A DNA stretch of 64,000 nt from contig CAZJQT010000001.1 in the NCBI GenBank assembly GCA_964548655.1, forward strand, positions 31,424 to 95,423, read 5' to 3'. A program made the translations under genes and the position numbers. The notes below the pieces were generated by a model. That model made no database searches and was not told the origin of the DNA. It saw only the letters and a program-made list of their open reading frames with translations. Within the stretch, counting starts at the first letter, position 1; each line of letters opens with the position of its first letter. Positions 8,357-16,999 of the stretch are shown here, piece after piece. Source of the stretch: CAZJQT01 sp964548655. GTDB lineage: Bacteria > Patescibacteriota > Saccharimonadia > Saccharimonadales > CAZJQT01.

Positions 8357-10111
8357 ATGGACTCTGTGGATGAGATCAAACAAAGGTTGAATATTGAGGA
8401 TGTAATTGCTGAATACGTCCAACTAAAACGCTCTGGCCGTAACTTCAAGGGCTTAAGTCCATTCAACAATGAAAAAACACCGAGCTTTATGGTCAGCCCC
8501 GAGAAGCAAATTTGGCATGATTTTTCTTCAAACAAGGGTGGCAATATGTTCAGCTTTGTTATGGAGATGGAGGGTCTGGATTTCCGTGGCGCCCTAGAAC
8601 TCTTAGCCCGCAAAGCCGGCGTTGATCTGGATCAATACAGGGGTCAAAGTGGCAGTAATGCCAAACTCAAAGAGCGTTTGCGCGAAGCCTTGCAACTGGC
8701 TACTAAGTTCTACCAAGTTCAGTTTAGTCATAGCTCGGAGGCTATCGATTACGTTTTTAAAAAACGTGGTTTCACTAAGCAAACAGCTTTGGATTTTAAA
8801 CTTGGTTATTCGCCCAATAATGGCTCGGCATTGTTAGATTTTATGAAGAAAAAGGGCTTTAGCGAAGACGAGCTAAAAAAGGCTGGCCTGACCGCCCAAA
8901 GACGCAATGGCACAGGCGATATGTTCCGTGGCCGCTTAATGGTGCCACTCATGGACACACAGGGCTCAGTCATCGGCTTTACAGCCCGGCAGTTGGACGA
9001 GGATCCTAACGCTCCCAAGTACATCAACACGCCACAAACCTTGCTGTACGACAAAAGCCGCCACGTCTATGGTCTGAATCTGGCCAAGGAATCAATCCGG
9101 CGTCAGAAATATGCCATTTTGGTAGAAGGGAACCTAGACGTGATCGCCAGTCATCAAGCTGGCGTTAAAAATACTGTGGCTACCGCCGGTACTGCGTTGA
9201 CTGAACAGCATCTCAAGGCGCTGGGGCGTTTTGCCAATGATATTCGGCTGTGTTTTGATGCAGATAGTGCTGGCCTAGCGGCCACTGAACGCTCGATTCC
9301 GATTGCTTCCAGAACTGGGGTAAAACTAAGTATTATCAACCTGCCTGGTGGCAAAGACCCCGATGAATTAATCAAACAGGACGTGGCCAAATGGCAACAA
9401 ACAGTTGAAAAACCAATTTATGCGCTGGATTGGCTAATTACCCATTACCAAAAGCAGCTGGATTTGGATTCTGGTAGTGGCAAACGGGAGTTTAGCGACC
9501 TGCTTTTGCCAACTTTGAAAGGTCTGGGTGATCCGGTAGAGCAGGACCACTACATCCGTAAACTTGCCAAACTCATAGACGTCAACGCCTCGGCGCTGCG
9601 TGAAAAGGTAGAAGCCAAAAGTACTAGTGCTGTTCAGCTCAAAAGATCCAAAGCAGTCCCGGTTGTCGATGACCAGCAGCAACTAGAATGGGCCAAGGCC
9701 CAAGACCACTTACTGGCCTTAACTTTAATGAGGCCAGATCTGCGCGACCTACTAGATCTGATTGATTCGGAAATGTTCCCGCAAGACTCAGGCAGACAAC
9801 TGCTGGAATACTTGCAGACGCACCCAGACTTTGATGGCAACCTGACTCATGCTCCTCTGTTGCAATCTATCGCTGACTATGTCAAAATTATCTCATTACA
9901 ATATGAGGCGCTATTTATTGATCTAGATGAGACCGAAGCCCGTTATGAGGCTAACCGTCTCCGGATCCGCCTGATTGACATATTTGTCAGAACTAAAAAA
10001 GCTCAAATCTCAACAGCCTTAAAAGAAGCCGATGACGAAACCGCTCAAAAGCTTCTGACCCGTGTGAAAAGCCTAGATAATTTATTAAAGACCAGTCAGG
10101 AGACTATCTAA
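8357..10111 (+). CDS. dnaG: DNA primase DnaG with degenerate zinc-binding domain
   Basis: A 584-residue primase that makes RNA primers for replication. The N-terminal CHC2-type domain is recognisable from flanking motifs (NEKTPSF, VSPEKQ, GGNMFSFVM). However, the four usual zinc ligands are replaced by Ser34, Asn37, Asp55 and Ser58. The catalytic TOPRIM core is intact, with LVEGNLDVI and CFDADSAG (about residues 255-305). The C-terminal part is helical and would contact DnaB helicase. The stop overlaps the rpoD start (TAATG). A weak TAGACT lies 6 nt before ATG. Confidence 0.93.
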   Translation: MDSVDEIKQRLNIEDVIAEYVQLKRSGRNFKGLSPFNNEKTPSFMVSPEKQIWHDFSSNKGGNMFSFVMEMEGLDFRGALELLARKAGVDLDQYRGQSGSNAKLKERLREALQLATKFYQVQFSHSSEAIDYVFKKRGFTKQTALDFKLGYSPNNGSALLDFMKKKGFSEDELKKAGLTAQRRNGTGDMFRGRLMVPLMDTQGSVIGFTARQLDEDPNAPKYINTPQTLLYDKSRHVYGLNLAKESIRRQKYAILVEGNLDVIASHQAGVKNTVATAGTALTEQHLKALGRFANDIRLCFDADSAGLAATERSIPIASRTGVKLSIINLPGGKDPDELIKQDVAKWQQTVEKPIYALDWLITHYQKQLDLDSGSGKREFSDLLLPTLKGLGDPVEQDHYIRKLAKLIDVNASALREKVEAKSTSAVQLKRSKAVPVVDDQQQLEWAKAQDHLLALTLMRPDLRDLLDLIDSEMFPQDSGRQLLEYLQTHPDFDGNLTHAPLLQSIADYVKIISLQYEALFIDLDETEARYEANRLRIRLIDIFVRTKKAQISTALKEADDETAQKLLTRVKSLDNLLKTSQETI

Positions 10112-11241
10112 TGCCAGCCAAAAAACCTGCCAAGAAGGACGAGCCGGAAATTGATCCGGATATGATCACCAAGAAGGACGATCTGTTTAAGAAAGCCAAA
10201 AAAGATGGCAAAATTGACCAACGCGAAATTTTTGAAGCCATTGCCGATGTACCAGAAAACGCCGAAGTTTTGGACATGCTCTACACCCAACTAGCCGACA
10301 GCAATATTCTGGTAGTAGAATCAGCCGCACCCGTGGCCGGCTTTGGTGACCAGTGGGAAGCTGAGGAAGAGGAAGAAGTCGTCCTAGACGATAACGCTTA
10401 TTTAGACGATATCGCCGATGACTCAGTACGTTTGTACCTGCGTGAAATCGGTAAAATCCCGCTGCTAACCGCAGAGGAAGAACTAGCTCTAGCCAAAAAA
10501 GTCGTAGCCGGTAGCAAAGGTGCCAAAGATAAAATGGCCGAAGCCAATATGCGTTTAGTTGTCTCAATTGCCAAGCGCTACGTCGGTCGTGGCTTGGACC
10601 TACTAGACCTGATTCAAGAAGGTAACACAGGACTACTGCGCGCTGTTGAGAAGTTTGACCCGGACAAGGGTTTCAAATTCAGTACCTACGCTACTTGGTG
10701 GATTCGCCAGGCTATCACCCGTGCTATCGCTGACCAAGCTCGGACCATCCGTATTCCGGTGCACATGGTTGAAACCATCAACAAATTGCTGCGTACTCAG
10801 CGCCGACTAACTCAGGAACTCAACCGTGAGCCAACCAACGAGGAAATCGCCGCCGAGATGGAGATTGACGTCGATAAAGTCGAACACATCATGAAGATCA
10901 AACAGGATATTTCATCTCTGGATGCTTCAGTTCGTGATGATGAGGAAGACTCTGTCTTGGCCGATTTTATTGAGGATGAAGACACCGTCAGCCCAGAAGA
11001 ATCAGCCACCACTCAGTTACTAAAAGAGCATGTCAAAGACATGCTGGGCGCTCTAACAGAGCGTGAACAAAAGATTTTAAAACTGCGTTTTGGCCTCGAG
11101 GATGGTAAAAGCCACACCCTTGAGGAAGTCGGGCAGGAGTTCATGGTTACCCGTGAACGCATTCGCCAGATTGAAGCCAAAGCCCTGGCCAAACTACGTA
11201 AGCACAAAGACGCCAAAAAGCTCCACGACTATATCAAATAA
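10111..11241 (+). CDS. rpoD: RNA polymerase primary sigma factor (sigma-70)
   Basis: A 376-residue housekeeping sigma factor. An acidic N-terminal region is followed by region 1.2 (DSVRLYLREIGKIPLLTAEE), region 2 from about residue 148 (RLVVSIAKRY, DLIQEGNTGL, FSTYATWWIRQAI, which binds -10 DNA), region 3, and region 4 (LEEVGQEFMVTRERIRQIEAKAL, the -35 helix-turn-helix). It is translationally coupled to dnaG, a common bacterial arrangement. The promoters in this window with TTGACA/TATAAT-like boxes fit recognition by this factor. Confidence 0.95.
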   Translation: MPAKKPAKKDEPEIDPDMITKKDDLFKKAKKDGKIDQREIFEAIADVPENAEVLDMLYTQLADSNILVVESAAPVAGFGDQWEAEEEEEVVLDDNAYLDDIADDSVRLYLREIGKIPLLTAEEELALAKKVVAGSKGAKDKMAEANMRLVVSIAKRYVGRGLDLLDLIQEGNTGLLRAVEKFDPDKGFKFSTYATWWIRQAITRAIADQARTIRIPVHMVETINKLLRTQRRLTQELNREPTNEEIAAEMEIDVDKVEHIMKIKQDISSLDASVRDDEEDSVLADFIEDEDTVSPEESATTQLLKEHVKDMLGALTEREQKILKLRFGLEDGKSHTLEEVGQEFMVTRERIRQIEAKALAKLRKHKDAKKLHDYIK

Positions 11242-11243
11242 CC

Positions 11244-11338
11244 GTTCACCTTTTGGCTTGGGGCACTGTTACACGCAGGGTTTGCAGGGCAAACTCTGGT
11301 TGCACTACGCCTGAGTACCCCAAATCCAAAATGTTCAC
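11244..11338. repeat. Large hairpin after rpoD, possible terminator
   Basis: Arms at 11244-11266 and 11315-11338 form an imperfect stem of about 23 bp built on TTTTGGCTTGGGG, with a smaller GGGTTTGCAGGGCAAACTC hairpin inside. It directly follows the rpoD stop. Just downstream (11347-11362) lies GGGCTACTCCTTCCTG, almost identical to a motif after two other operons at 31750 and 57490. Confidence 0.65.
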
Positions 11339-11378
11339 TATGAATTGGGCTACTCCTTCCTGAAAAACAAAATTTCGT

Positions 11379-12485
11379 CTAAGTATTTTTAACCAGGGCG
11401 TAACCCAGTTTTTTATGATTCTCGATGTTGTAGGGTTGGGTCACAAAAGCAGGGTGTTTACGCAAACGATAAACCAGGGCATTGAGTGCCCATTCTGATC
11501 CCAGTTCCTCACCACGCCAAACCGCGTCATAAATTTCTATTTTGGGCACTACTCGTCCTTGATAACGTTTGAGTATGGCAAGAAGCCGGCGTTCTTTTAC
11601 GGGTAGTTTTGAACTTACCGATCCAACCACTCCATCTCTAAATAACGGTGAGAAAAGCTCAAATTTTTTGCCTTTAGGTATAACCAAGCCAACATTTGTC
11701 AGATAGATGTCTGGTTTGGCATACTCGCCAGTAGTGGCGACTTTTCTGAGAATAGTTTTTTGTGATGCGGACAGATGAGACCAGATGTTCTCAAAAGACA
11801 ATTTGATAAAAGGATCTTGGATTGGGGTAGGGCGGTACTCGGACTGGAGAAGCAACTGTAAGAATTGGAAATGACCACCACTCAAACGCACAATGTTTTT
11901 AAATGTCTGGTCATCAATCTCTAATTTGGGACCATAAACGTCCAAGAGGTAACGTAAGTCATCTTGACTATAACGTTTCAGGTAATATTTATTGGCCAGC
12001 AGACGCAGGTCCAAATTGGTTAGTTCCGTCGGTAAAATTGTCTCCAGGCGCTTGCAGATACCAAAAACAAACACAATTTTGGACTGATCTATGCTCAGTA
12101 AACTCCGCAGATAGCGAAAGAAATCATTATTAAAATCTTTGAACAACTTATCAAAACCGCTAATAACAATAACCACTTTTTCATCAGTTTTTAGAATATG
12201 GCTAAGTCTTTCTTGGCAGGAACGAATCATTTCCTCAATGTTTTTACCGTTGCTTTTGCCGCCAAGTTGTTCCAGTAGGTTACTGAAAAATTCTTTTGAA
12301 CTTAATGAGGGCAGGCTGAAGACGTCAATATGTATCATCTTGCCGTAAGGCTGACGGGCCAGCTGTTTTAGAAAAACTGAGATTCCACAACCAGGTATGC
12401 CAATGACTGAGGTTGATTGGCCGCTATCCAGCATCTTCTTTATAGCGCCAAATTGTGTACTAGCAAATTGATGATCTTGACTCAT
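11379..12485 (-). CDS. AAA/STAND-like ATPase domain fused to OmpR-type winged helix
   Basis: A 368-residue protein with two parts. The first 230 residues look like an AAA/STAND nucleotide-binding domain: GIPGCGIS (residues 29-36) is the P-loop, VVIVISGFD (Asp112) is Walker B, and SGGH near residue 205 resembles a sensor 2 region. The invariant P-loop lysine is isoleucine (Ile35). Residues about 293-365 resemble an OmpR/PhoB winged helix (ERRLLAILKRYQGRVV, then a YRLRKHP recognition helix and a KKLGYAL wing). It is probably a DNA-binding regulator; the trigger is unknown. It faces the XRE-type pair head-to-head. Confidence 0.7.
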   Translation of the reverse strand: MSQDHQFASTQFGAIKKMLDSGQSTSVIGIPGCGISVFLKQLARQPYGKMIHIDVFSLPSLSSKEFFSNLLEQLGGKSNGKNIEEMIRSCQERLSHILKTDEKVVIVISGFDKLFKDFNNDFFRYLRSLLSIDQSKIVFVFGICKRLETILPTELTNLDLRLLANKYYLKRYSQDDLRYLLDVYGPKLEIDDQTFKNIVRLSGGHFQFLQLLLQSEYRPTPIQDPFIKLSFENIWSHLSASQKTILRKVATTGEYAKPDIYLTNVGLVIPKGKKFELFSPLFRDGVVGSVSSKLPVKERRLLAILKRYQGRVVPKIEIYDAVWRGEELGSEWALNALVYRLRKHPAFVTQPYNIENHKKLGYALVKNT

Positions 12486-12542
12486 TATTAGAATCCTATC
12501 TATAAAACGTCATAATTTTATCATATTTGCATCAAGCAAACA

Positions 12543-12590
12543 AGTCCTTTCTTTTCTACAATTAGAGCGTCATTAACTTATGAAAGGACT
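12543..12590. promoter_or_regulatory. Inverted repeat AGTCCTTTC / GAAAGGACT flanking a -10 box
   Basis: A perfect 9-nt inverted repeat (12543-12551 and 12582-12590) surrounds a TACAAT (12557-12562). If TACAAT is the -10, the RNA starts after the left arm, so the repeat would act as DNA, for example an operator. The right arm is also the Shine-Dalgarno of the next gene (GAAAGGA). If transcription starts further upstream, the left arm could instead mask the ribosome site. Confidence 0.45.
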
Positions 12591-12594
12591 GACC

Positions 12595-12981
12595 ATGGAA
12601 TTAAAACCAACCATGACAAGAAAAGAAGCCGTTCAGTTTTCGAATGTTCTTAGCCAAACTGTGTTTGCGGTAGAAAAAGACCAACCAAGCAAACTGACTG
12701 ATCGTCAAAAAATGATCGCTAACCTAGCAATTAGCCAACTGCGAGAGGACAACCATGATGACAACGTCAGACTAGAACTTGAACACGAAGATCTAAATGA
12801 CCTTGTTCGTGTGACCCAGGTGGCGCTGGATGACCCACGTCGGATTGTTTACGGGCTGATTACCTACGACATCGACATCGAAGATTCACCCACACACTGG
12901 GACGAACGCGGCGATGCTTTCAGATCACTGGCTGTAGCGGCCGATTTTGTGGAATTAGCCAAGCCATTCAAGGGAGTTTGA
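12595..12981 (+). CDS. Hypothetical protein, paralogous to the start of the next gene
   Basis: 128 residues from ATG 12595, chosen over ATG 12580 because GAAAGGA lies 7 nt upstream of it. No known family recognised. It is acidic and helical. Its course (LELEHEDLNDLVRVTQVALDD, RRIVYGLIT, then DAFRSLAVAADF) parallels LGAEHFLTVKNIAELALDNS, QKIVSGLCT and AAYHILAMTAEI in the next protein, so the two probably come from a duplication. It lacks the HTH domain of that protein. The stop directly abuts the next start, so the two are co-translated. Confidence 0.65.
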   Translation: MELKPTMTRKEAVQFSNVLSQTVFAVEKDQPSKLTDRQKMIANLAISQLREDNHDDNVRLELEHEDLNDLVRVTQVALDDPRRIVYGLITYDIDIEDSPTHWDERGDAFRSLAVAADFVELAKPFKGV

Positions 12982-13740
12982 GTGGAATTTAAACAACATC
13001 ATCTAGAACTTACGAAACAAGAAGCTCGAGATCTAGCAGAAGTATTTAGTATCACGGCAAGCCTGAACGATTGGGGACCACTTAGTGGAGTTGTTCGTGA
13101 ACCAACCACAGAAGAACGAACAAAGGCCAGAGGCTTGGTATGGCAAACTGCACCGACTTTAGGTCCTGACTTTGCAAACCCAAATATGGTTGAGGAAGAT
13201 AGGCTCGTACTTGGTGCTGAACATTTTCTGACAGTTAAGAATATTGCGGAACTTGCCTTGGATAATTCGCAAAAGATTGTCTCGGGTCTATGTACACCGA
13301 ATGTGTGCGACGGTTACCGTAGCGAATGGCGCCCAGCTGCTTACCATATTCTCGCCATGACTGCCGAAATCAGCGAAAAAATTCAGATACTCGAGCAAAA
13401 TCCCAATATTTCTCCTGAAAGCCTCAATGCAAAAAAAGTTCCTTCTTATCAAGCCGAAGTGAAACACGAGAAAACAATAGAAGCCCGAACGGCTGAAGTT
13501 GGTCAAACTTTACGAGAACGCAGACAAGCTCTGGGTTACAACCAAGCAGAAATTGCGCGGATGGCTGGGATGACCAGAACGTATTTAAATATGATCGAAA
13601 ATGCAGAACGACCGAAGGTTTCTGATAAAAATAAGCACAAACTGTGGCCGTCTAGGAAGATGCTTACAGGCCTCTCGGTGGCATTAGATTTAGATACAGA
13701 CACGTTACTAGCCTTAGCCGGATACGACGTAGACGCTTAG
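12982..13740 (+). CDS. XRE-family helix-turn-helix protein with duplicated N-terminal domain
   Basis: 252 residues from a GTG directly after the previous stop, with GGGAG upstream. The N-terminal 140 residues are homologous in pattern to the preceding protein. Residues about 172-222 form an XRE/Cro-type HTH: LRERRQALGYNQAEIARMAGM, with the recognition helix near TRTYLNMIENAERP, followed by KLWPSRKMLTGLSVALDLD. It is likely a DNA-binding repressor. The inverted repeat at 12543-12590 is a candidate autoregulatory operator. The antitoxin-like layout of a small protein plus an HTH protein is noted, but no toxin motif is visible. Confidence 0.7.
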   Translation: MEFKQHHLELTKQEARDLAEVFSITASLNDWGPLSGVVREPTTEERTKARGLVWQTAPTLGPDFANPNMVEEDRLVLGAEHFLTVKNIAELALDNSQKIVSGLCTPNVCDGYRSEWRPAAYHILAMTAEISEKIQILEQNPNISPESLNAKKVPSYQAEVKHEKTIEARTAEVGQTLRERRQALGYNQAEIARMAGMTRTYLNMIENAERPKVSDKNKHKLWPSRKMLTGLSVALDLDTDTLLALAGYDVDA

Positions 13741-13746
13741 GTAGGT

Positions 13747-13752
13747 TACAAT
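13747..13752 (+). promoter_or_regulatory. -10 box TACAAT, leaderless start of the P-loop kinase gene
   Basis: TACAAT ends 6 nt before ATG 13759, with no Shine-Dalgarno in between. The spacing is the same as for msrB, truB (7), xer and others. Confidence 0.55.
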
Positions 13753-13758
13753 AAACGC

Positions 13759-14352
13759 ATGAAAATTGTTGGGATTGGCGGTTTGCCAAGGAGCGGCAAG
13801 GATACACTGGCTGAACTTCTTATTAAGGATGGCTATTTTGGCTTTTCTTTTGGCGACTATAATCGCAAGTTTACATTTGAACGTCACAAGGACAAACCCG
13901 ATCCGATTTCGCGCGAAAATACGACCGAGACATCCAATTGGTTACGCGAAAAATATGGTGCTGATTTCTTCCTCAAAGCTGCTCTGAAAGAATATGAGAT
14001 AGCCAAAGCCGAAGACGGCAATTATAAAGGCGTTGTATTGTTCAGCGTGCGTGCCCCTGTGGAAGTTGATTGGATTTTGAAACATGGCGGTGAACTTATC
14101 TGGGTCGAAGCCAGTGATAAAGTACGCCATCAACGCATGCTAGATCATCTGCGAGAAGGTGAGCTGCCAATAAACTTAGAAGAGTTCAAGCGACAAGAAG
14201 CTGAACAGTGGCAGCCTCAGCCAGGTATTCCTGAAGAGTCCCAGATGAACATTAGCTATGTCAAAAAACACGCCACCAAAATCGTCGTAAATAACGACAA
14301 CGACGTCAATAAATTCTTGCAAGCCGCTCAAAATGCTCTCGGTTTGAACTAA
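13759..14352 (+). CDS. P-loop kinase, dephospho-CoA-kinase/NMP-kinase-like
   Basis: 197 residues. The N-terminus is a Walker A of the nucleotide-kinase type (GLPRSGKDTLAELL), with Lys/Asp/Thr as in adenylate- and dephospho-CoA-kinase-like proteins. A lid-like arginine-rich helix (KVRHQRMLDHLREGE) and a C-terminal IVVNND strand follow, also typical of the fold. The phosphoacceptor cannot be told from sequence. It is too divergent to name as coaE. It lies in its own transcription unit between the XRE pair and polA. Confidence 0.65.
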   Translation: MKIVGIGGLPRSGKDTLAELLIKDGYFGFSFGDYNRKFTFERHKDKPDPISRENTTETSNWLREKYGADFFLKAALKEYEIAKAEDGNYKGVVLFSVRAPVEVDWILKHGGELIWVEASDKVRHQRMLDHLREGELPINLEEFKRQEAEQWQPQPGIPEESQMNISYVKKHATKIVVNNDNDVNKFLQAAQNALGLN

Positions 14353-14361
14353 TTAACAGAG

Positions 14362-14367
14362 TATACT
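14362..14367 (+). promoter_or_regulatory. -10 box TATACT of polA
   Basis: TATACT ends 7 nt before the polA ATG, with no ribosome binding site between, implying a leaderless or near-leaderless mRNA. Confidence 0.5.
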
Positions 14368-14374
14368 TTTAGTT

Positions 14375-16999
14375 ATGGCGGAGAGGAAAAAACTAGCGAT
14401 AATTGACGGTAAGTCAGTGTTTTATCGTGGTTATTACGCCATGCCCAGTTTGAGTACTAACGATGGCACACCAACTGGCGGGGTTTATGGCTTTGCCACT
14501 ATGGCACTGGAAGTTCTGAAACTTCTAAAACCCGATTACGTGGCCGTGGCGTGGGACAAGCCCAAAACCAATATCCGCAAGCGTCTAGCCATGTACCCGC
14601 AATACAAAGCCAACCGTAAACCAGCACCGGCCGATTTTAAGATCCAAATCCCTCTGTTACATGAACTGCTTCGAGCTTTTGGCTGGCCACTTTACGAGCT
14701 GGATGATTACGAAGCCGATGACATCATGGGTACCCTAGCTGTCCAGGCAACAAAAAAAGACATCGAGACTATGCTCATAACGTCGGACTTAGATATGTTG
14801 CAATTGATCAACGGCCACACGCACGTTTATGCACTCAAAAAAGGCCTCAGCAACATAGAATTATTCCACCCGGAAAGCTTTGAACAAAAATACGGGATTA
14901 GCGCCGAACAATTTTTGGATCTAAAGGCTCTAAAAGGCGACAGTTCAGACAATATTCCAGGGGTACCGGGCATTGGCGAGAAAGGCGCTATAGAATTACT
15001 CAAGCAGTTTGAAACACTAGACGGAGTCTACGAAAACCTAGACTTAATTAAGAATTCAACTAAAGACAAATTGGTTGCCGGTAAAGATCTAGCCTACCTG
15101 AGTAAAAAATTAGCTGCTATTTGGACTGACGCGCCGATCAAACTGGATCTCAAAGAAGTTGATGGTACTAAAGCTGAACCGGAAAAGATCAGGGAAGTCT
15201 TGCAGAAGCTGGAGTTCAAATCTCTGGTGCGCCAGCTACCGGAAATTATGCAGATAAAGCCGGAGGATGAACTCAAGGGTCAATACACTCATAAATCAAC
15301 AGAGGTAAAAGTTATCAGCAGTGATGCTGAACTAGCCAAACTCAATCTCAGCAAAACTGACAAATTATTTATCCATAGTCGTAGTGCAGGCAAGCACGGC
15401 AAAGACCCACTAGCATTAATCGTTAGCCCAAACGGTAAGCAAACTTATGCTATTGATCTAAAGAAAGTATCAGCCAAAGCCCTTAGCGCTCAGCTTGCGG
15501 GTGTTGCGGTGATTGGCTTTGACGTCAAATCAACTCTTAAAGTTCTGCTAGAACTAGGCCTAGAACTGCCGGAGGTTGCTCACGATGTCTTGATCGGCGC
15601 CTTTCTGCTCAATTCACTGCGTCGTGACCAGAGTCTGACTGATCTAGCCAAAGCCGACTTAGATTTTGAAGGGTCGCTGGAAGATCTGACTAATGAGGAG
15701 TTAGTGGAACGGGGCAGTGAAATCATCAGTGTTATCAACGCACTTTATAAAATCCAAGTAGATGGCTTTGCCAAATTCCCCAAAATATCCAGTCTGGCCG
15801 AGGTTATCGAATGGCCGGTTATAACTGTGTTGGCTCGCATGGAACACACAGGCATCAAGCTTGATGGTAAGTACCTGGGGCTAATGTCAGAGAAGCTAAA
15901 TGATGCCATTTCTGACCTTGAGCAACAAATTTACGGCTACGCTGACCAGGAATTTAACATCGCTAGTCCCACCCAGCTGGCTGATATTTTGTTCAACAAG
16001 CTCAAGCTACCAACGGCTACTATCAAAAAGGGCAAAACTGGTTACTCAACCGCCGCGAGCGAGCTAGTTAAACTACGTGAAGCCTCACCCATCATTGACT
16101 TTATTAGCCAATTCCGAGAGGTTACCAAGCTCAAAAACACCTACGTTGATACTTTACCGACTCAGGTTGATGAAAATTCACGTCTGCACACTACTTTTGC
16201 CATGACCGTGGCCCAAACTGGACGCTTGAGCTCCAATGACCCGAATTTGCAGAACATCCCTGTTAAAACTGAGCTTGGCAAGCAAATTCGCACTGCTTTT
16301 GTGGCCGGTCCGGGCAAAATGTTTGTCAGCGCTGACTATTCACAGTTTGAACTACGCATTGCCGCTTATTTATCCAAAGACCAGCGGTTGATAGATATGT
16401 TCAACAAGGACGTAGATGTCCATTTAGCCACTGCCGCCGAAGTTTACGGTCGGGCTGAAGAGGACGTTACCAAAAATATGCGCCGCGAGGCCAAGGTCCT
16501 GAATTTTGGCGTTATGTACGGCCTGGGCGCGCACGGTATGACCCAACAGACTAGTCTGAACTACGAACAAGCCAATAGTTTTATCAAAAAATACTTTGAG
16601 CTCAGGCCCAAACTAAAGGAATATATCGACTCCGTTAAAGAGCAGGCCCAAAAACGGGGTTATGTTGAGACTATTTTTGGCCGCCGCCGGCCGACACCAG
16701 ATGTGCATTCATCCAATTTTGTCGTCCGCGAGGCCGCCATGCGGGCGGCTGTGAACATGCCATTTCAGGGTAGTGCGGCCGACATTATGAAACTAGCTAT
16801 GGTCAAACTTCAGAAAGAACTAGACGGCACCGACTGCAAGTTACTCCTTCAGATCCATGACTCCGTCATTGCTGAATGCGACGAGAAAGATGCTGAGAAA
16901 ATGGCCAAACTGTTCAAGGATGTAATGGAAGCGGCTCACAAACTACCCGTAAAACTAACTGTCGATACCTCAACCGGCAAAAACTGGGGTGAACTGTGA
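14375..16999 (+). CDS. polA: DNA polymerase I
   Basis: An 874-residue repair and Okazaki-processing polymerase. Residues 1 to about 290 form the 5' nuclease (YKANRKP, DDYEADDI, TSDLDMLQL, GDSSDNIPGVPGIGEKGA). The middle domain keeps the 3'-5' exonuclease fold, but the usual DxE metal site is not evident, so proofreading is probably lost. The polymerase domain has motif A (ADYSQFELR, about 653), motif B (RREAKVLNFGVMYG, about 702) and motif C (QIHDS, about 826). It heads a chain of overlapping genes extending to 19.0 kb. Confidence 0.95.
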   Translation: MAERKKLAIIDGKSVFYRGYYAMPSLSTNDGTPTGGVYGFATMALEVLKLLKPDYVAVAWDKPKTNIRKRLAMYPQYKANRKPAPADFKIQIPLLHELLRAFGWPLYELDDYEADDIMGTLAVQATKKDIETMLITSDLDMLQLINGHTHVYALKKGLSNIELFHPESFEQKYGISAEQFLDLKALKGDSSDNIPGVPGIGEKGAIELLKQFETLDGVYENLDLIKNSTKDKLVAGKDLAYLSKKLAAIWTDAPIKLDLKEVDGTKAEPEKIREVLQKLEFKSLVRQLPEIMQIKPEDELKGQYTHKSTEVKVISSDAELAKLNLSKTDKLFIHSRSAGKHGKDPLALIVSPNGKQTYAIDLKKVSAKALSAQLAGVAVIGFDVKSTLKVLLELGLELPEVAHDVLIGAFLLNSLRRDQSLTDLAKADLDFEGSLEDLTNEELVERGSEIISVINALYKIQVDGFAKFPKISSLAEVIEWPVITVLARMEHTGIKLDGKYLGLMSEKLNDAISDLEQQIYGYADQEFNIASPTQLADILFNKLKLPTATIKKGKTGYSTAASELVKLREASPIIDFISQFREVTKLKNTYVDTLPTQVDENSRLHTTFAMTVAQTGRLSSNDPNLQNIPVKTELGKQIRTAFVAGPGKMFVSADYSQFELRIAAYLSKDQRLIDMFNKDVDVHLATAAEVYGRAEEDVTKNMRREAKVLNFGVMYGLGAHGMTQQTSLNYEQANSFIKKYFELRPKLKEYIDSVKEQAQKRGYVETIFGRRRPTPDVHSSNFVVREAAMRAAVNMPFQGSAADIMKLAMVKLQKELDGTDCKLLLQIHDSVIAECDEKDAEKMAKLFKDVMEAAHKLPVKLTVDTSTGKNWGEL

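Noticed and set aside
12586..13740. Toxin-antitoxin pair
   Set aside because: The order of a small protein plus an HTH protein fits, but both share one domain and no toxin fold or catalytic motif could be recognised.
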